From positions 250,049,430 through 250,113,429 of the forward strand of contig CM070874.1 in the NCBI GenBank assembly GCA_036365515.1: a DNA stretch of 64,000 nucleotides, given 5' to 3'. The notes below the pieces were generated by a model, which saw nothing but the letters and a program-made list of their open reading frames with translations, made no database searches and had not been told where the DNA came from. Positions 1-10,632 of this stretch are shown piece by piece. Position 1 is the first letter of the stretch; each line of letters opens with the position of its first letter. The position numbers and the translations under genes are program-made. The stretch is from Torymus aiolomorphi (lineage: Eukaryota; Arthropoda; Insecta; Hymenoptera; Torymidae).

Positions 1-447
1 GAAACAAAAACGCGACAATGTAGTATATTCAAAAAATTCAATTCAATTCAGAAATGACAACAATTTAGTAACACAAGATTATAAATTACTAGACGAAAAT
101 ACTGATTTATTAATAAAAAATAAAAATCTAAAAATAAATACAAGTCTAAAAAAGGGGGAAATTGATATTATTAATATTGAAAATAGGAAATTATTTATTT
201 TATGTCTCGATATATCAATGACATCAAACATCGTTAAGGAAAATTTAGTAAAGTTATTCAGAATATTAAAAGAAATATTAATTAGGAAAAAATATCTATT
301 TTTAGTATATCAAAAAATATTGAAATTTTAAATATAAGTCAGATAGAGATCGAAGAAATTTTAAAACAAATTTTTCACGATTCGAATATAAAGATAATAA
401 TATGTTCAAATAACGTCAACTATGTACAAAATACAGATATTTTCAAT

Positions 448-1474
448 ATGTATCACTCTTCTACAATAGGAGGGCATTCCGGTATAAATCGAACTTATAA
501 CAGAATTAAAGAAGAATATTTTTGGGAAAATTTAAAATCGGATATTCAAAACAGAATAAAGAATTGCGATGACTGTCAAAGAAATAAACTAAAACGAAAA
601 AAAACTAAACAACCTATGATTATAACAGACACACCAATAAAAACATTTGACAAGATTGCTATGGATATGGTAGGACCATTTAATATTACAAAAAAATAAC
701 AATAAATATATATTATCTATTCAGGATCAATTATCGAAATTCGTAATTTTAACATGTTTAAAAGATCAAACGGCAGAATCGGTATCAGATGCCTTTATAA
801 AAAGATTCATATGTATTTTTGGATCACCTAAAATAGTATTAACGGACAGGGGAACAAATTTTACTAGCAAAATGATGAAACAAATAGCAAAAAGATTTAA
901 ATTTGATAAGATCGAAACAACAGCTTTTTCCCCACAATCTAACGGGTCTCTAGAAAGAGCTCATCACCCATTATGTGAATATCTTAAAAATTTTTCAACA
1001 AAAAAATACGAATGGGATGAATTTTTAGAATTTGCACAATTTCATTACAATACGAGCGTACATACTAGCCACAATTTCACACCGTACGAAATAGTTTTTG
1101 CTTCTCCTGCTAGAATTCCATCTAGCGAACCAATTAAGAAATCAGAATTATTGCCTACATATAACGGATACTTAGAAAAATTAATTAAAAGCATGAGAGA
1201 AATTGCTCAAATAGCAAGGGGAAATTTAATAGTTTCAAAGGAAAAATCCAAAAATTATTACGATAAATTTATAAACCCAGTACAGTTTGATAAGGGTGAT
1301 AAAGTATGGTTAATTAAAGAGCCAAAACCGGGTAAACTTGAAAAAGATCATTACCAGGGCCCTTTTGCCATATTAAAAATAAATGAAAATAACAGTATCA
1401 CTATTAATTATAAAGGAAAAGCAAAAACTGTTCACTCAAATAAATTAAGTCTTGTTAACGGCAAGAAAAAATAG
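448..1474 (+). pseudogene. Retrotransposon integrase, C-terminal part of pol, frameshifted
   Basis: Integrase inserts the element cDNA into host DNA. The HHCC zinc-binding region is at 448-580 (GGHSG motif and a CDDC cysteine pair). The catalytic core follows, with a first Asp in AMDMVG near 660, a second Asp in LTDRGT near 840 and the Glu in GSLERAH near 947, so all three DDE residues are visible. The frame shifts at about 698, just after the first Asp, within an A-rich run, and the core continues in another frame to 1474. The C-terminal half has the usual basic tail with a GP-like segment (YQGPF). It ends 25 bp before the env start. Family assignment is firm; the copy cannot encode a complete enzyme. 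Confidence 0.85.
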
Positions 1475-1481
1475 TAAGACA

Positions 1482-1495
1482 ACTTTCTGTTTTAG
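1482..1495 (+). promoter_or_regulatory. Candidate splice acceptor for subgenomic env mRNA
   Basis: A pyrimidine-rich stretch, CTTTCTGTTTTAG, ends at 1495, three bases before the env ATG at 1499. Errantivirus-like elements express env from a spliced mRNA, so an acceptor at this place makes sense. The donor would lie outside the window. Inferred from position and consensus only. Confidence 0.45.
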
Positions 1496-1498
1496 GAA

Positions 1499-4400
1499 AT
1501 GGAGAAAATATTATTAAAAATTTTCATAATTTTAACCTTCATCAAATATAATACAGCCATAATTGGATTCAACTGCGGCTCTGCTGATCCAGCAGTAAAA
1601 ACATACTCCTTAGTGGATACCGGGGAATGCGATTTCCATGAAGAAGATTTGCAAGTATCTAATACAACCATAGAATTATTACAATTAGCGGAATTCAAAA
1701 CAAGTTATGTAATTCAATGTAAAATAGAAATAAGACGAAAAATATATCACTGCGGAATGTTCAGTCATTTAGGTCCAGTTGAAAACGGTTTACAAGAATA
1801 TTTGTACGACGTTGGCGCAGAGCAATGTAAATTTATTCATAATACAGGAATATTTAAATATGACAATTCTCACACAATAGCGAATATTAAAATAAATGAG
1901 ACTAAAACAGTAGAAATCGATCTAGCAGGAAAAATCGAAGGGAAATCTTGTTGAGGAGGCACCTACGCGGATGATTATGGAAGTTGGGATAATGTTCTTG
2001 TTCAAGGTCTCATAAAAATTACGCTCATGGAAGAATATGCAAAAGTAAACTTAAACAATAATAAATTACATTTAAACTCGGGAACAACATGCGAATTCTC
2101 GGACGAACGTTGCATAGACGCGCAAGCCGGTTATGCATTTTGGTCGCATGTTCCAAACGAAAATTGTTTTGACAACAAATACGATGTTTTATTTAAAGGC
2201 ACCGTAACAAAAACATTATCACCAAATCAGGGAGTAATGTATACAATAAATACTTATGATATATCTTTTTCTTTAAACGCTGTAGAAAATATTAAGTTTT
2301 GCGACAGAATTATAACGAAAACAGAACATCCTAAATTATTTATTTACGAAAAAAGTAATGTAAACATTTTATTCGATAATGATGTGAGTCAACAGTGAGA
2401 TCTAATTAATTGTAACAGGGCGAATAGTTTTCGGAGCGAGAGAGTTTTCGGCAATGCCGAAAGCTTACCTGTATGCTCTCTCTCTCTCGCTCACACTGCT
2501 CCGCAACGATGATGCCTTCCTCGGCGCTGCTCGTCGAGGACGATGCTCGCCTACGTTGCGGCTCGAGCGGCGCCCTGGCAGAATTGCCGGCTCTGCGCGC
2601 GCTCGGTGCAATGCCGTTCGCTGACTGAATACAACCGGGTAACTCAGAAGTTACCCGGGAATTTGATATCGTGTGACTCTTCGCGCTCCCGTAAAAGGGG
2701 AAAAACGCGCGAGTACCTGGAGCTCAGATGATCGCCGAGGAAGTCGGCGATCCCGCGGAGGCAGCGGTATCCGAGGTGCTCGTAGGAATAACGGCGGAAG
2801 GGAAGGGGGCGAAATAATAATTCGCGAACTCTTAACTAAAAACCATACGGCACATTTATTAGGATAAATCACAAAGGAAATTGACGCGTGAAGTCGGAAA
2901 TTCTGCGCACCGCAATATTTATCCCTCGCGAGGTCAAAATACCGCGCGAGTCGCACGCGTCGCGGGTGTCGCGTTCACACACACTTTCGGCGACGAGGTG
3001 TACACTCGTCTCCGTCGCTCTCTGCCTCGCGCGTCGAGGCAGAGGTACGCTCGCACGCGGAGCCTGCAGGCACTAACCTAAGCTCCGGAGGTGAAACTCG
3101 GGCGGCTTTCCTCCTCTCGCTTGTCCCCTCTGGTGTGGGCGAGGTTGGTAGTCGTCCCAGCGGGCTGGGGCACGAGGTCGTGGTTGACCCTCTCGATCTC
3201 TCGCTCACTCTCCCTCTCGCTGCTCTCCTCTCTCTCTCTCTCTCTCTTTCGATCGCACTCTCTCGCACCTGGACGACGGAGATTTCCTCCACACGTGCGC
3301 GCACCGAATCGGCAGAAACTCGAATGAATCGTTCTCGCGCGCACCGTTGCCGATCTGCCCTACTCGCGCCTGCGCATCCCCGCTTCGCTCCTCGATGGCT
3401 CGCGCGCGTGGTAGTTCGCCCGCGGATTTCGAACTTCGTTACATAATATAGATATTTTTGCGTATACAAATGCGAAATTTGTACATGTGGAAAAACATTT
3501 TCGGGCGCAATTTAAAAGTTTATATTTAAATATTTTAACAAAAATGTGCGAGTTAGAGAGAAAAGAAATCCAAAATTCCTTATCCCTCACATTAAATTTC
3601 CGAGATGAATTTGCTTATAATGTTATGCAGAAGCCAGGATACATTGCTAGACTTGCAGAAGAGGTGGTACACATAATAAAATGTACCCCGATTAGCGTAA
3701 AAATTCACCATACTAAGGAGTGTTACGAGGAACTTCCCGTAATATCAGAAAACACTACTTGGTTTCTGACGCCGAAAACACATGTTTTGATCAGAATAGG
3801 AATACAGATCGAGTGTGATTCAATAATTCCACCCTATTATAAGGTAGACAATAACTGGATAAGTTTGACGCTGTTCACTGTCAAATATCACTGTTTTCAA
3901 GCCTAAAATTATCAAAAACTGGATACCGGAAAAACTGAATTCCTTAGCAACAAGTGGAATATACACACAACAAGATCTGGGAAAATTCGAGGAAAGATTA
4001 CTCTTTCCAATGGAAAAGAAATCCATCGTAAATACCATAGCAAAATTCACACAAAGTGCAAATTCTGCAAAAGATGACTTGATGAGAAATTTTCTAACAG
4101 AAAAAATACTCACTCATATTGCTGAAAGCACTTGGAATAAAATAATAGAAAAATATGAAGAATATGAAACAATAAGCTCAGGAATCATTATGACATTAAT
4201 AATAATGCAGTTAACAAAGATGATAGTAGATCTGATAATAAGAGGATATACACTCCAAAAACTATACGGATGTTCCAGACATTTATTTGGATCAATATTC
4301 ACATCTGTAACACACTTATTAGTAGTGTTGAACAAGATAAATGATACGGAAGGACAAAATTTTAGAAATAGAAGAGATATGGCGAGCGAACTTCAGGAAA

Positions 4401-4609
4401 TAGTAGTAACGAAACCTACCATATCTATGCCATTAAAAGAAAATCATTCTACAAAAATAGAAGAACACGAATTACAAGAGTTTAAACCAAGAAGAGTTGT
4501 AAATCTAAGACCCTTGCCACCCCTCTCACCACGTCCCATTGTAACTAACTCTACAAATTCCACATCCACATCCCAGAAAATACCCGAAGGAGAACTTTTC
4601 GGAATTTAA
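1499..4609 (+). pseudogene. Envelope-like viral glycoprotein gene, broken and split by a solo LTR
   Basis: The product would be a membrane fusion glycoprotein. The start is an ATG followed by a hydrophobic signal-peptide-like segment (KIFIILTFIKYNTA), then a cysteine-rich ectodomain with conserved-looking CGM and QCKIE patches. The 3' part (4010-4609) holds hydrophobic segments near 4170-4220 and 4290-4330 and a polar, proline-containing tail, as in a membrane anchor plus cytoplasmic domain. Breaks: in-frame stops at 1952 and 2396, the solo LTR at 2411-3443, and a frame change between 3906 and 4010. The frame upstream of the solo LTR is the same as that downstream once the insert and one TSD copy are discounted. 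The pattern resembles glycoproteins of chuvirus type found in insect LTR elements; that is recollection, not a search. Non-functional here. Confidence 0.6.
2411..3443 (+). mobile_element. Solo LTR (1033 bp) inserted in the env gene, TSD TAAT
   Basis: The block begins TGTAAC and ends GTTACA, a TG...CA LTR signature with short inverted ends. TAAT directly precedes (2407-2410) and follows (3444-3447) it, a 4-bp target duplication. Unlike its AT-rich surroundings it is GC-rich and contains CT/GA tracts (around 2478-2490 and 3225-3250). No gene lies inside; short GC-rich ORFs on both strands are chance. It is most simply a solo LTR left by LTR-LTR recombination of an LTR retrotransposon. Orientation cannot be fixed from the sequence. 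Confidence 0.8.
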
Positions 4610-4698
4610 CTGATACAAACGATAGAAATATAAAATATATTTTTATTATTACAAAGAGCCCTTAAATGTCAGTCTACGTAGCAAGAATTATTCACCGT

Positions 4699-5952
4699 TC
4701 TAAAGGGGGAGATGTTACGTCCGTGACGTATCCCTAAATTACATTTAATATTCATATTCTCATCAGTAATTTCTTGATCCACAAAATTATGTGATTGCAA
4801 ATTTATTGACACCCACGTATCAACTAGCATAGAGAAAAAAAAATTCAACACAGGGAAATTGTAAACATTCTTGTACGAAATGAACCACAATTTTAAACGA
4901 ACCATATTGAAATTATTTAAAAATTTCTCAAAACATTTTATGAAAGACGTTATTGTATTTATAGTTAACTTTCCATCTTATAATTGTAATTTGAAATTAT
5001 TGTAACAGAAAATTACTGATAGCTAACTATTATTATATTTGTTGAGTCTCTACGATATTCAACATTCTAAGGGGGGGGGGGGAAAGTGTTACGTCTGTGA
5101 CGTATCTCTAAAACCAATTAACAATGCATATTTAACGCCAGTAATTTTCTGACATACAAATGTCGTATATGCGAATTTCGACGACTATGCACTTTTAACT
5201 GTACGGCCTCGCGACACTCCAAGTCAATGAACTCTTCAAAATACAAATACAGCAATTTTTATGTTGCAGCAAGAATAATATACGCTAAATACAACTGTCA
5301 ATTTAAACAATGCGCACCAAAGTAATTAACAAATTAGGTACTTAAAATTCTAATAGGTGTAAACCATTAGTGAAAACCATTAAAATACCTTGATTCTATT
5401 TTAAAAATTAACTTCGATACAAATTTATGCGACGCAGCATTTCGTTTGTATGAAATCATGACTGAGTGAGTCACCGACCTCAAACAATCAAGTTAAATGA
5501 TGACTAAACCTGAAAACACCAGTGCCAGTGCCAGCAGATAAGGGAAGGCTACAATCAAGAACTTCCATTCTGCCATCAAATTCCCCATAAGAACCGAGAT
5601 AGGGGGGTCAGAAAGGAAAATTAGTAGATCAAATCAACATTCGAGCAGCCAACCTCAAAAGTACTAAAAGGGGGCAGTTGAAAACTTAAACTTGATAACC
5701 ATGAATTTAAAATAACCAATGGTCATGATTTTGTTAATCAAAGTATTAATTGTTTAAACCATAATTTATAAGAAATTCATGTCGATCCAAGACTGACGAG
5801 TATTATTATTATTATTATAATTATTATTACTAATATTACTATTACTATTATAAATCGTATTATTATTTTTATCATTAAATCAAATTCTGTAACAGAAAAT
5901 CTCTGATACATTTGTTGAATCTCTACAACGTTCAACAGTCTAAGGGGAGGGG
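4699..5952 (+). repeat. Tandem copies of polypurine tract plus U3 start of the gypsy LTR
   Basis: Three times a G-rich polypurine tract is followed by an LTR start of the form TGTTACGTC: at 4713, 5087 and 5953. After each start the sequence stays recognisably similar (GACGTATCYCTAAA, then an AATTTCTTGA- or ATTTTCTGA-like block). The stretch before the second and third copies (TGTAACAGAAAAT... then TTCAACATTCTAAGG) also repeats. So the PPT/U3 junction is duplicated in divergent tandem copies, 374 and 866 bp apart; only the third is a complete LTR. A TTA-rich microsatellite lies at about 5797-5875. No gene is seen. Confidence 0.7.
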
Positions 5953-6683
5953 TGTTACGTCCGGAGATGTATTCTCATTTTAAAGAAAAAGCATAATTAG
6001 TATCAGATATTTCCTGACACATAAAAGTGAGAATGGAACTTAATACTACGCAGCGTTCTGCTTATGCGACCTTGTGACGTATAGAGTCACCCACTCAAGA
6101 AGACAATACATGCAGTTTTTAACATACGGTCGAGCTAGAATCCAAGCCACCGAACTCCGCGGCAGTTGAAAGCCCACACTTTGCAATGCTCAGCATTTCG
6201 CAAGTACGACGACCCAGAAAACTTGTAATACATAAGTTGTCAAAAGATGAATTCGATACGTCACCGGGCCCATCTTTAATCTAATTATTTTGTATTATAA
6301 AAGAAGTGATGTGTGTCACGCGAATCAGTCACAGCGTACAAGAAACCTGGAGAGCTCCGTCAAACTCAGACGACATTCGAGTCAAGTTGAAATCGTAAGC
6401 CTTACTCATCTAGTAAGCAGATTTATAAATTATTGAAATTGTAATCGTAAGCCTTACTCGTCTAGTAAGCAGATCTTATAAGTTATTTATAGTAAAATTA
6501 TAGAAGCGAGTGTAAATTCTAAACGTAAAGAACAATTATAGAAAAAGAATTGTAAGTAAAATTACAACACATCGATCTACCAGAAGACAGCAGATTGTAT
6601 TGGTAAATAAATTATTGTATTTTACATAATAAACATACATAAAACCAATTACTATTTATTTCCACTTATTTCCGGACTTCACA
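5953..6683 (+). repeat. 3' LTR of the gypsy-like element
   Basis: It begins TGTTACGTCCGG and ends CCGGACTTCACA, imperfect inverted termini (10 of 12 positions match). A TATA-like TATTATAAAAG near 6291 and a start-like CAGTCACAGCG near 6327 suggest the U3/R boundary. A 28-29-bp segment with AAGCCTTACTC and CTAGTAAGCAGAT is directly repeated at about 6397-6425 and 6448-6476. AATAAA signals lie near 6606 and 6629. The 5' LTR partner is outside the window. Confidence 0.7.
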
Positions 6684-7003
6684 TATTTAAACAGAGTCGA
6701 GTGGTATTGGAGAAAATTAGTCAGGAGGGTAGGGCAGAACAAAAAAAAAGAGAAAATTTTCCTTTTAGCTTTTCCCTCACTCCACAAATCCATCCCTTCC
6801 CTTTCTCAAGTCCCAAAAAGGCGGGCGTAGTTCGAGAACTGCCACGCCGAAAGGAAGCATTAGCTCGCCAACACTCGCATCAGCACCACCGTAGATTTGT
6901 TTGGTTTCAGCAAATTCGGCCATACAGATCATCTACATTCGCCTTCGCACATCACTGGTGTGCCAGAGCCACTTCAAGCCACTCCAAGCCATTACAAACC
7001 ATC
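6684..7003. other. No recognisable gene
   Basis: Sequence immediately 3' of the LTR. An open frame runs through it from a GTG at 6701, but there is no ATG until 7004 and I see no domain, repeat or structural RNA. Confidence 0.4.
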
Positions 7004-7781
7004 ATGGACCACGAGTGGGAGCAAAGGCCAACGCTGCAGAGATTGGCGTTTGTTTCACCTAATGTCAGGTTAGAGAATCGAGGTGATCGACTCGCACAGC
7101 TAGTTTACCTGACGCTATGGGCGTTTGCCAGGGACTGGTTCATCAATGGAGCAGAAGAAGACGAATGATGCGTCGCGCCAGCTGAACGGAGCCTACCGTG
7201 GCCCCAAGTGTTGGCACGACGGCTGTGGCGGGACATGAACCGCCAGGACCGGTCGGCGCCCTAAGCAGAGAGGGGCAAGTGCACTGGGATAGGGCCTATT
7301 TGCGCGAATCCAACGACTGGTTAGAGTCACGAAGATTCTCATTGGATCGCGTGCTCTTGCCGCACGGAGACGAGGGGTACGGCAGCTGGAAAACGTACGG
7401 GAGCTGCAACGAATGTGGCATTGATCTCGCAGCATGGCGAAACTGCCAAGACTGTGTGTGGCATAGCACCAGCTCGGACACCCTGGATGCCTCTGCTGTG
7501 AGGACGGGGAGCACATAGGAGCGTTGGAAGAGACGCTGTGCCCAGGGTGCGGAGGAGTGCCAATTCTCCCGGGCTGGGAAGAAATGCCCGAAGAAAACTG
7601 GGATGATGCGCCTGAGCACTGGTTGGTGCGGAACGAGTGGGAGCAGCACGAGCCAGCAGCAGAGCCAGACGACTGGGTCAAAGAAAGCCAGTCATGGCAA
7701 TGGCAGGTCTACAGGAGGGTCCTGTACACCGTGGGCGGTGTTTTAATTACCGTCAACCACCTTTGGCGAATGACAAATTGA
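7004..7781 (+). pseudogene. Unrecognised Trp-rich ORF fragments with cysteine pairs
   Basis: Three consecutive plus-strand ORFs in different frames (7004-7168, about 7198-7518, 7524-7781) share an unusual composition: many Trp, Glu and Asp, and paired cysteines (CNECGIDLAAWRNCQDC near 7400-7450 and CPGCGG near 7540). They read like one gene broken by two frameshifts: the cysteine pairs sit in the second and third pieces and together look like a small zinc-ribbon. The last piece ends with a possible short hydrophobic segment (VLYTVGGVLITV). GC content is higher than in the flanks. I do not recognise the family; it may belong to a mobile element. The joining is inferred. Confidence 0.3.
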
Positions 7782-7868
7782 AGAAAATATTTGTAATGCA
7801 ATAAATTTTTTTTGTAACACAATAATAAAAATAAAAAATATAAATATACTATTTATTGTAACGCTTCT

Positions 7869-7920
7869 CTGATTGTAGTGTCGCGAATAATTGCTGATAT
7901 TATATCTCCACTACAATCAG
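7869..7920. repeat. 12-bp perfect inverted repeat (hairpin)
   Basis: CTGATTGTAGTG at 7869-7880 is matched by its reverse complement CACTACAATCAG at 7909-7920, with a 28-nt loop. It could be a short foldback element or RNA hairpin. The rest of 7782-8062 is AT-rich and holds nothing else I can name. Confidence 0.5.
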
Positions 7921-8062
7921 TATTTAACCAGTTGTAACGTAACTTAATCTATTTAATAAACATTATTAAATTACACTTGCAGTTAACATTATTTCGCCGA
8001 GCCTGTCCTTCTGCCATTGAACCTCCCGCTGCCATTAGGTCTGTCTGAGGCAAGAGTGAACA

Positions 8063-8144
8063 GTGAGAGGCAAGGGGACTCACTTTAGTCAAGCACCCCG
8101 AACAGTGACAGGCAAGGGGACTCACTTTAATTAAGCACCCCAAA
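8063..8144. repeat. Two-copy minisatellite with GTGAG/CTCAC hairpin units
   Basis: Two units of about 42 bp start at 8063 and 8105, each of the form GTGA-AGGCAAGGGGA-CTCAC followed by TTA-TCAAGCACCCC. The same unit occurs five times at 37827-38024 inside the DD41D mariner, and the sequence after the array (TACTACGTCCACGTCGTTGT) is also shared. This marks 8.06-8.2 kb as a relic of the same repeat family. Confidence 0.75.
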
Positions 8145-8199
8145 GGAAACAATCATTACTACGTCCACGTCGTTGTTTCTGGGTAGCGCAAAAAGTAAG

Positions 8200-8880
8200 G
8201 TTAATATATTTATAACAGAAGCTTCAACAATCTTAAAGTTTCCGTTAAAAAATCATTTTGCCCTTGAGAAAAATTTTTCAGGGTTCAGGATGTGTGGGAT
8301 TAGCATGCGTGGGGTACGAATGTGTGGGACTGGTGGGTGTGGGGTATGGTTGTGGGACCGGGGTGTAACAGTTCAGCATGTGAGGGCATGAAGTGTATGG
8401 GGTTAGGATGTGCGAGTTTGAGTTTTGTTTACTAGGATGTGTAAGTTTTGGGTGTGTGGGTTCCTTTATTAAGCCTACGATCAATTTGAACCAGCTTAGC
8501 CTGTGGTTCATGGAAAAAAACGATTTTAAACGGAATTTTCTGAGTTTGACCTAGATTTGACCTTGAAATGACCTTGGAAAAAATTTCTCAATATGATTTT
8601 GAACGTAAAATTTCGCGCTCTTTCCGAATTCGAGGTCAAAACTAGGTGTTTCCATATGAAAAACCCACTTTGACCTTGAAATAACCTCAAAGGTCAAGGT
8701 CAAGTTCAAGGTCAAAGACGTTAGCGCCATTATGTGGCCCCCTTTGTCCCCTGTAACTTTTGTCTGAACCATTTTTCTCTATCTGGCTTAGGTTCCGAGA
8801 AATCCGGATGCGGCGATTAAAATGGATCACCGTGTATACTACGAAAAGTCTATATGAGAGATATTGTGGAGGGTAAAAGA
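8200..8880. repeat. Relic of a mariner-type terminal repeat, with GT-rich low-complexity DNA
   Basis: 8280-8470 is GT-rich degenerate repeat (many GTGTGGG words). 8545-8730 is dense in TGACCTTGAA and AGGTCAAGG words, the same vocabulary as the 598-bp inverted repeats of the DD41D element at 35.8-38.8 kb, and CGTAAAATTTCGCGCTCTTT near 8604 closely matches a segment of those repeats. With the shared minisatellite just upstream, I read this as a decayed relative. No coding potential is seen. Confidence 0.5.
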
Positions 8881-9039
8881 ACATTTCAAGAATAGATAGT
8901 TTTAAACTGAACTTTAATTACTTCACTAACTAAAAATAGAAATTATCTTATAATTAATCTAAATTTCTAAAACTTAAACCATATCTTAAATATTGATTAA
9001 TTTTTTTTTTCTTTTTCAAATAATTAATATAAAAAAAAG

Positions 9040-10632
9040 ATGGCCAAGATGGCGGACGAGGGTGTGCTACTTAAGCAGACCCCTCCACCAGAAATTTATT
9101 ACAAATGTTATCCCGGGACGCCAGTGGGAGTTGTGATATGTGTAGTGTGTAACAATGTCTACCATAAAAGTGATTATAACAGAAAAAAAACACAAAACTA
9201 CTTATCTGCCATAGAAATAATATGTGAAGAACATAATATAGATGACATAACCTCTAAAGACCCACGTGTTGCAGCAGTGCTACTACGGAGGGAACTAGAA
9301 AATCTGAGAAACCAAAATGATCTGATAATGACAAGGAACGATATACTAATAAAAACCACTGCACAGACAGAACAAAAATTAAAACAAGCTGAAGAAGAAT
9401 TGCTACTAATAAAAGCTAAGGAAATTAAAGGAAATCAAGAATTGACAAGTTTTCCTGAAGAAGAAAAAAATCTATTAAAACAAATAAGTACAGAAGTACA
9501 CAACAATAATTTCATGCTAAGCCAAATTTTAGACAAAGAAAACTATACCAAAAACAAAAAAACATTTGCAGAAGTGGTAGTAAGTGATAAACAATTAGAA
9601 AAGAAAATACAAAAACTAATAGTGAAAAGAATACAGAATGATAATAAAGGAATAAATGTGCCAGATATAAAACCATATATAGCTCACTATATAAATAAAA
9701 ATTCATCTATACAAGCAAAAAGTATAAAAATCAAGAAAAAAGATGAACCAATAATAAGCTTTATAAATGAGGAGAGTTTGATACAAACTGAGAATATACT
9801 AAGTCAAAAGTATTCTGCCTACTACAAAATAACAAGAGAATCTATTAAAAATCCCAAGATGAAAATAACAGGCTTCGACAATTTTGAAGACATGGAGATT
9901 AAAGAAATAGAGCAAGATATTAACAAAAGGAACTTCAAACACCTAAACAGCAAATGCAAAGTGTTACATATATTTGAAAACATTAAAACAAAAATTAACA
10001 CTATATTAATTGAAACACCAGCGGAAGTATATAATCAAATTGTGAGTAATAAATATAGAGTTCATATTGGTTATCAAAATTGCAGAGCATTCGATGACTT
10101 GAATCTAACCCCGTGTTTTAACTGTGGTCGATTTGGTCATAGTGGTAAAAAGTGTAAGAATACGAAAATCTGCCTACGTTGTGCTGGAAAACATAACACG
10201 ATCAACTGTACTACCCCAAACGAACACAATTGTGTTAATTGTATGTACAGTAATCATCAATATAAAACAAATTATAATACTAAACACGTGGTAAATGATA
10301 ACGAAAAATGCGAGGTTATGTTTGACAAGATAAAGAAGTTAATTGCTGAAACAGATTATCCAGTGAGACCGCACATTCCAAAATATGTAGGTAAAGTAAA
10401 TTTTCAATCACAGTTACAAAACACTGATACAGCTACCGGTAAATCACCGGTCGTAACGACACCAAGAAGACAAAGTAGAATTTTTATCAGTCCGGCAACA
10501 TCAGCTGGTAATTTATCAGCCACAACCTCACCAATAAATTACAGAACCATATCACAAATTTATTACCCAACAGACTCAGCAACTTCTGAACTTCTGAATT
10601 TTGAACATGGATCAACAACAACTAAATTTTGA
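9040..10632 (+). CDS. LINE ORF1 protein (Gag-like, zinc knuckles)
   Basis: An intact 530-residue ORF from an ATG. ORF1 proteins of this group bind element RNA to form the retrotransposition particle. The N-terminus (about residues 30-55) has a CVVCNNVYHK cysteine/histidine patch like a small PHD-type finger. A coiled-coil-like segment rich in Glu and Lys follows (about 85-140). The C-terminal part carries a CCHC knuckle CFNCGRFGHSGKKC near residue 360, directly followed by a second (CLRCAGKHNTINC) and a third cysteine cluster. The tail is Ser/Thr-rich. Its end overlaps the start of ORF2 by 26 bp, suggesting reinitiation. The frame is uninterrupted although ORF2 is broken. Confidence 0.85.
   Translation: MAKMADEGVLLKQTPPPEIYYKCYPGTPVGVVICVVCNNVYHKSDYNRKKTQNYLSAIEIICEEHNIDDITSKDPRVAAVLLRRELENLRNQNDLIMTRNDILIKTTAQTEQKLKQAEEELLLIKAKEIKGNQELTSFPEEEKNLLKQISTEVHNNNFMLSQILDKENYTKNKKTFAEVVVSDKQLEKKIQKLIVKRIQNDNKGINVPDIKPYIAHYINKNSSIQAKSIKIKKKDEPIISFINEESLIQTENILSQKYSAYYKITRESIKNPKMKITGFDNFEDMEIKEIEQDINKRNFKHLNSKCKVLHIFENIKTKINTILIETPAEVYNQIVSNKYRVHIGYQNCRAFDDLNLTPCFNCGRFGHSGKKCKNTKICLRCAGKHNTINCTTPNEHNCVNCMYSNHQYKTNYNTKHVVNDNEKCEVMFDKIKKLIAETDYPVRPHIPKYVGKVNFQSQLQNTDTATGKSPVVTTPRRQSRIFISPATSAGNLSATTSPINYRTISQIYYPTDSATSELLNFEHGSTTTKF

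Larger units (their letters stand above)
1..6683 (+). mobile_element. Ty3/gypsy-like LTR retrotransposon with envelope-like gene (3' part, decayed)
   Basis: The 5' LTR, gag, protease and reverse transcriptase lie left of the window. Visible here, in order, are the linker before integrase (1-447, broken frames), integrase (448-1474), an envelope-like gene (1499-4609), a polypurine tract followed by LTR-start sequence (4699 onward) and a full LTR ending at 6683. The order integrase then env then PPT/LTR is that of insect errantivirus-like elements. A foreign solo LTR splits the env gene. All genes carry stops or frameshifts, so this copy is dead. The left target duplication cannot be read. The gypsy assignment rests on integrase position and motifs; the env could be a later acquisition. 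Confidence 0.75.

Noticed and set aside
2543..3446. Several GC-rich ORFs on both strands
   Set aside because: All lie in the solo LTR, overlap each other in many frames and consist of Arg/Ser/Leu-rich low-complexity sequence.
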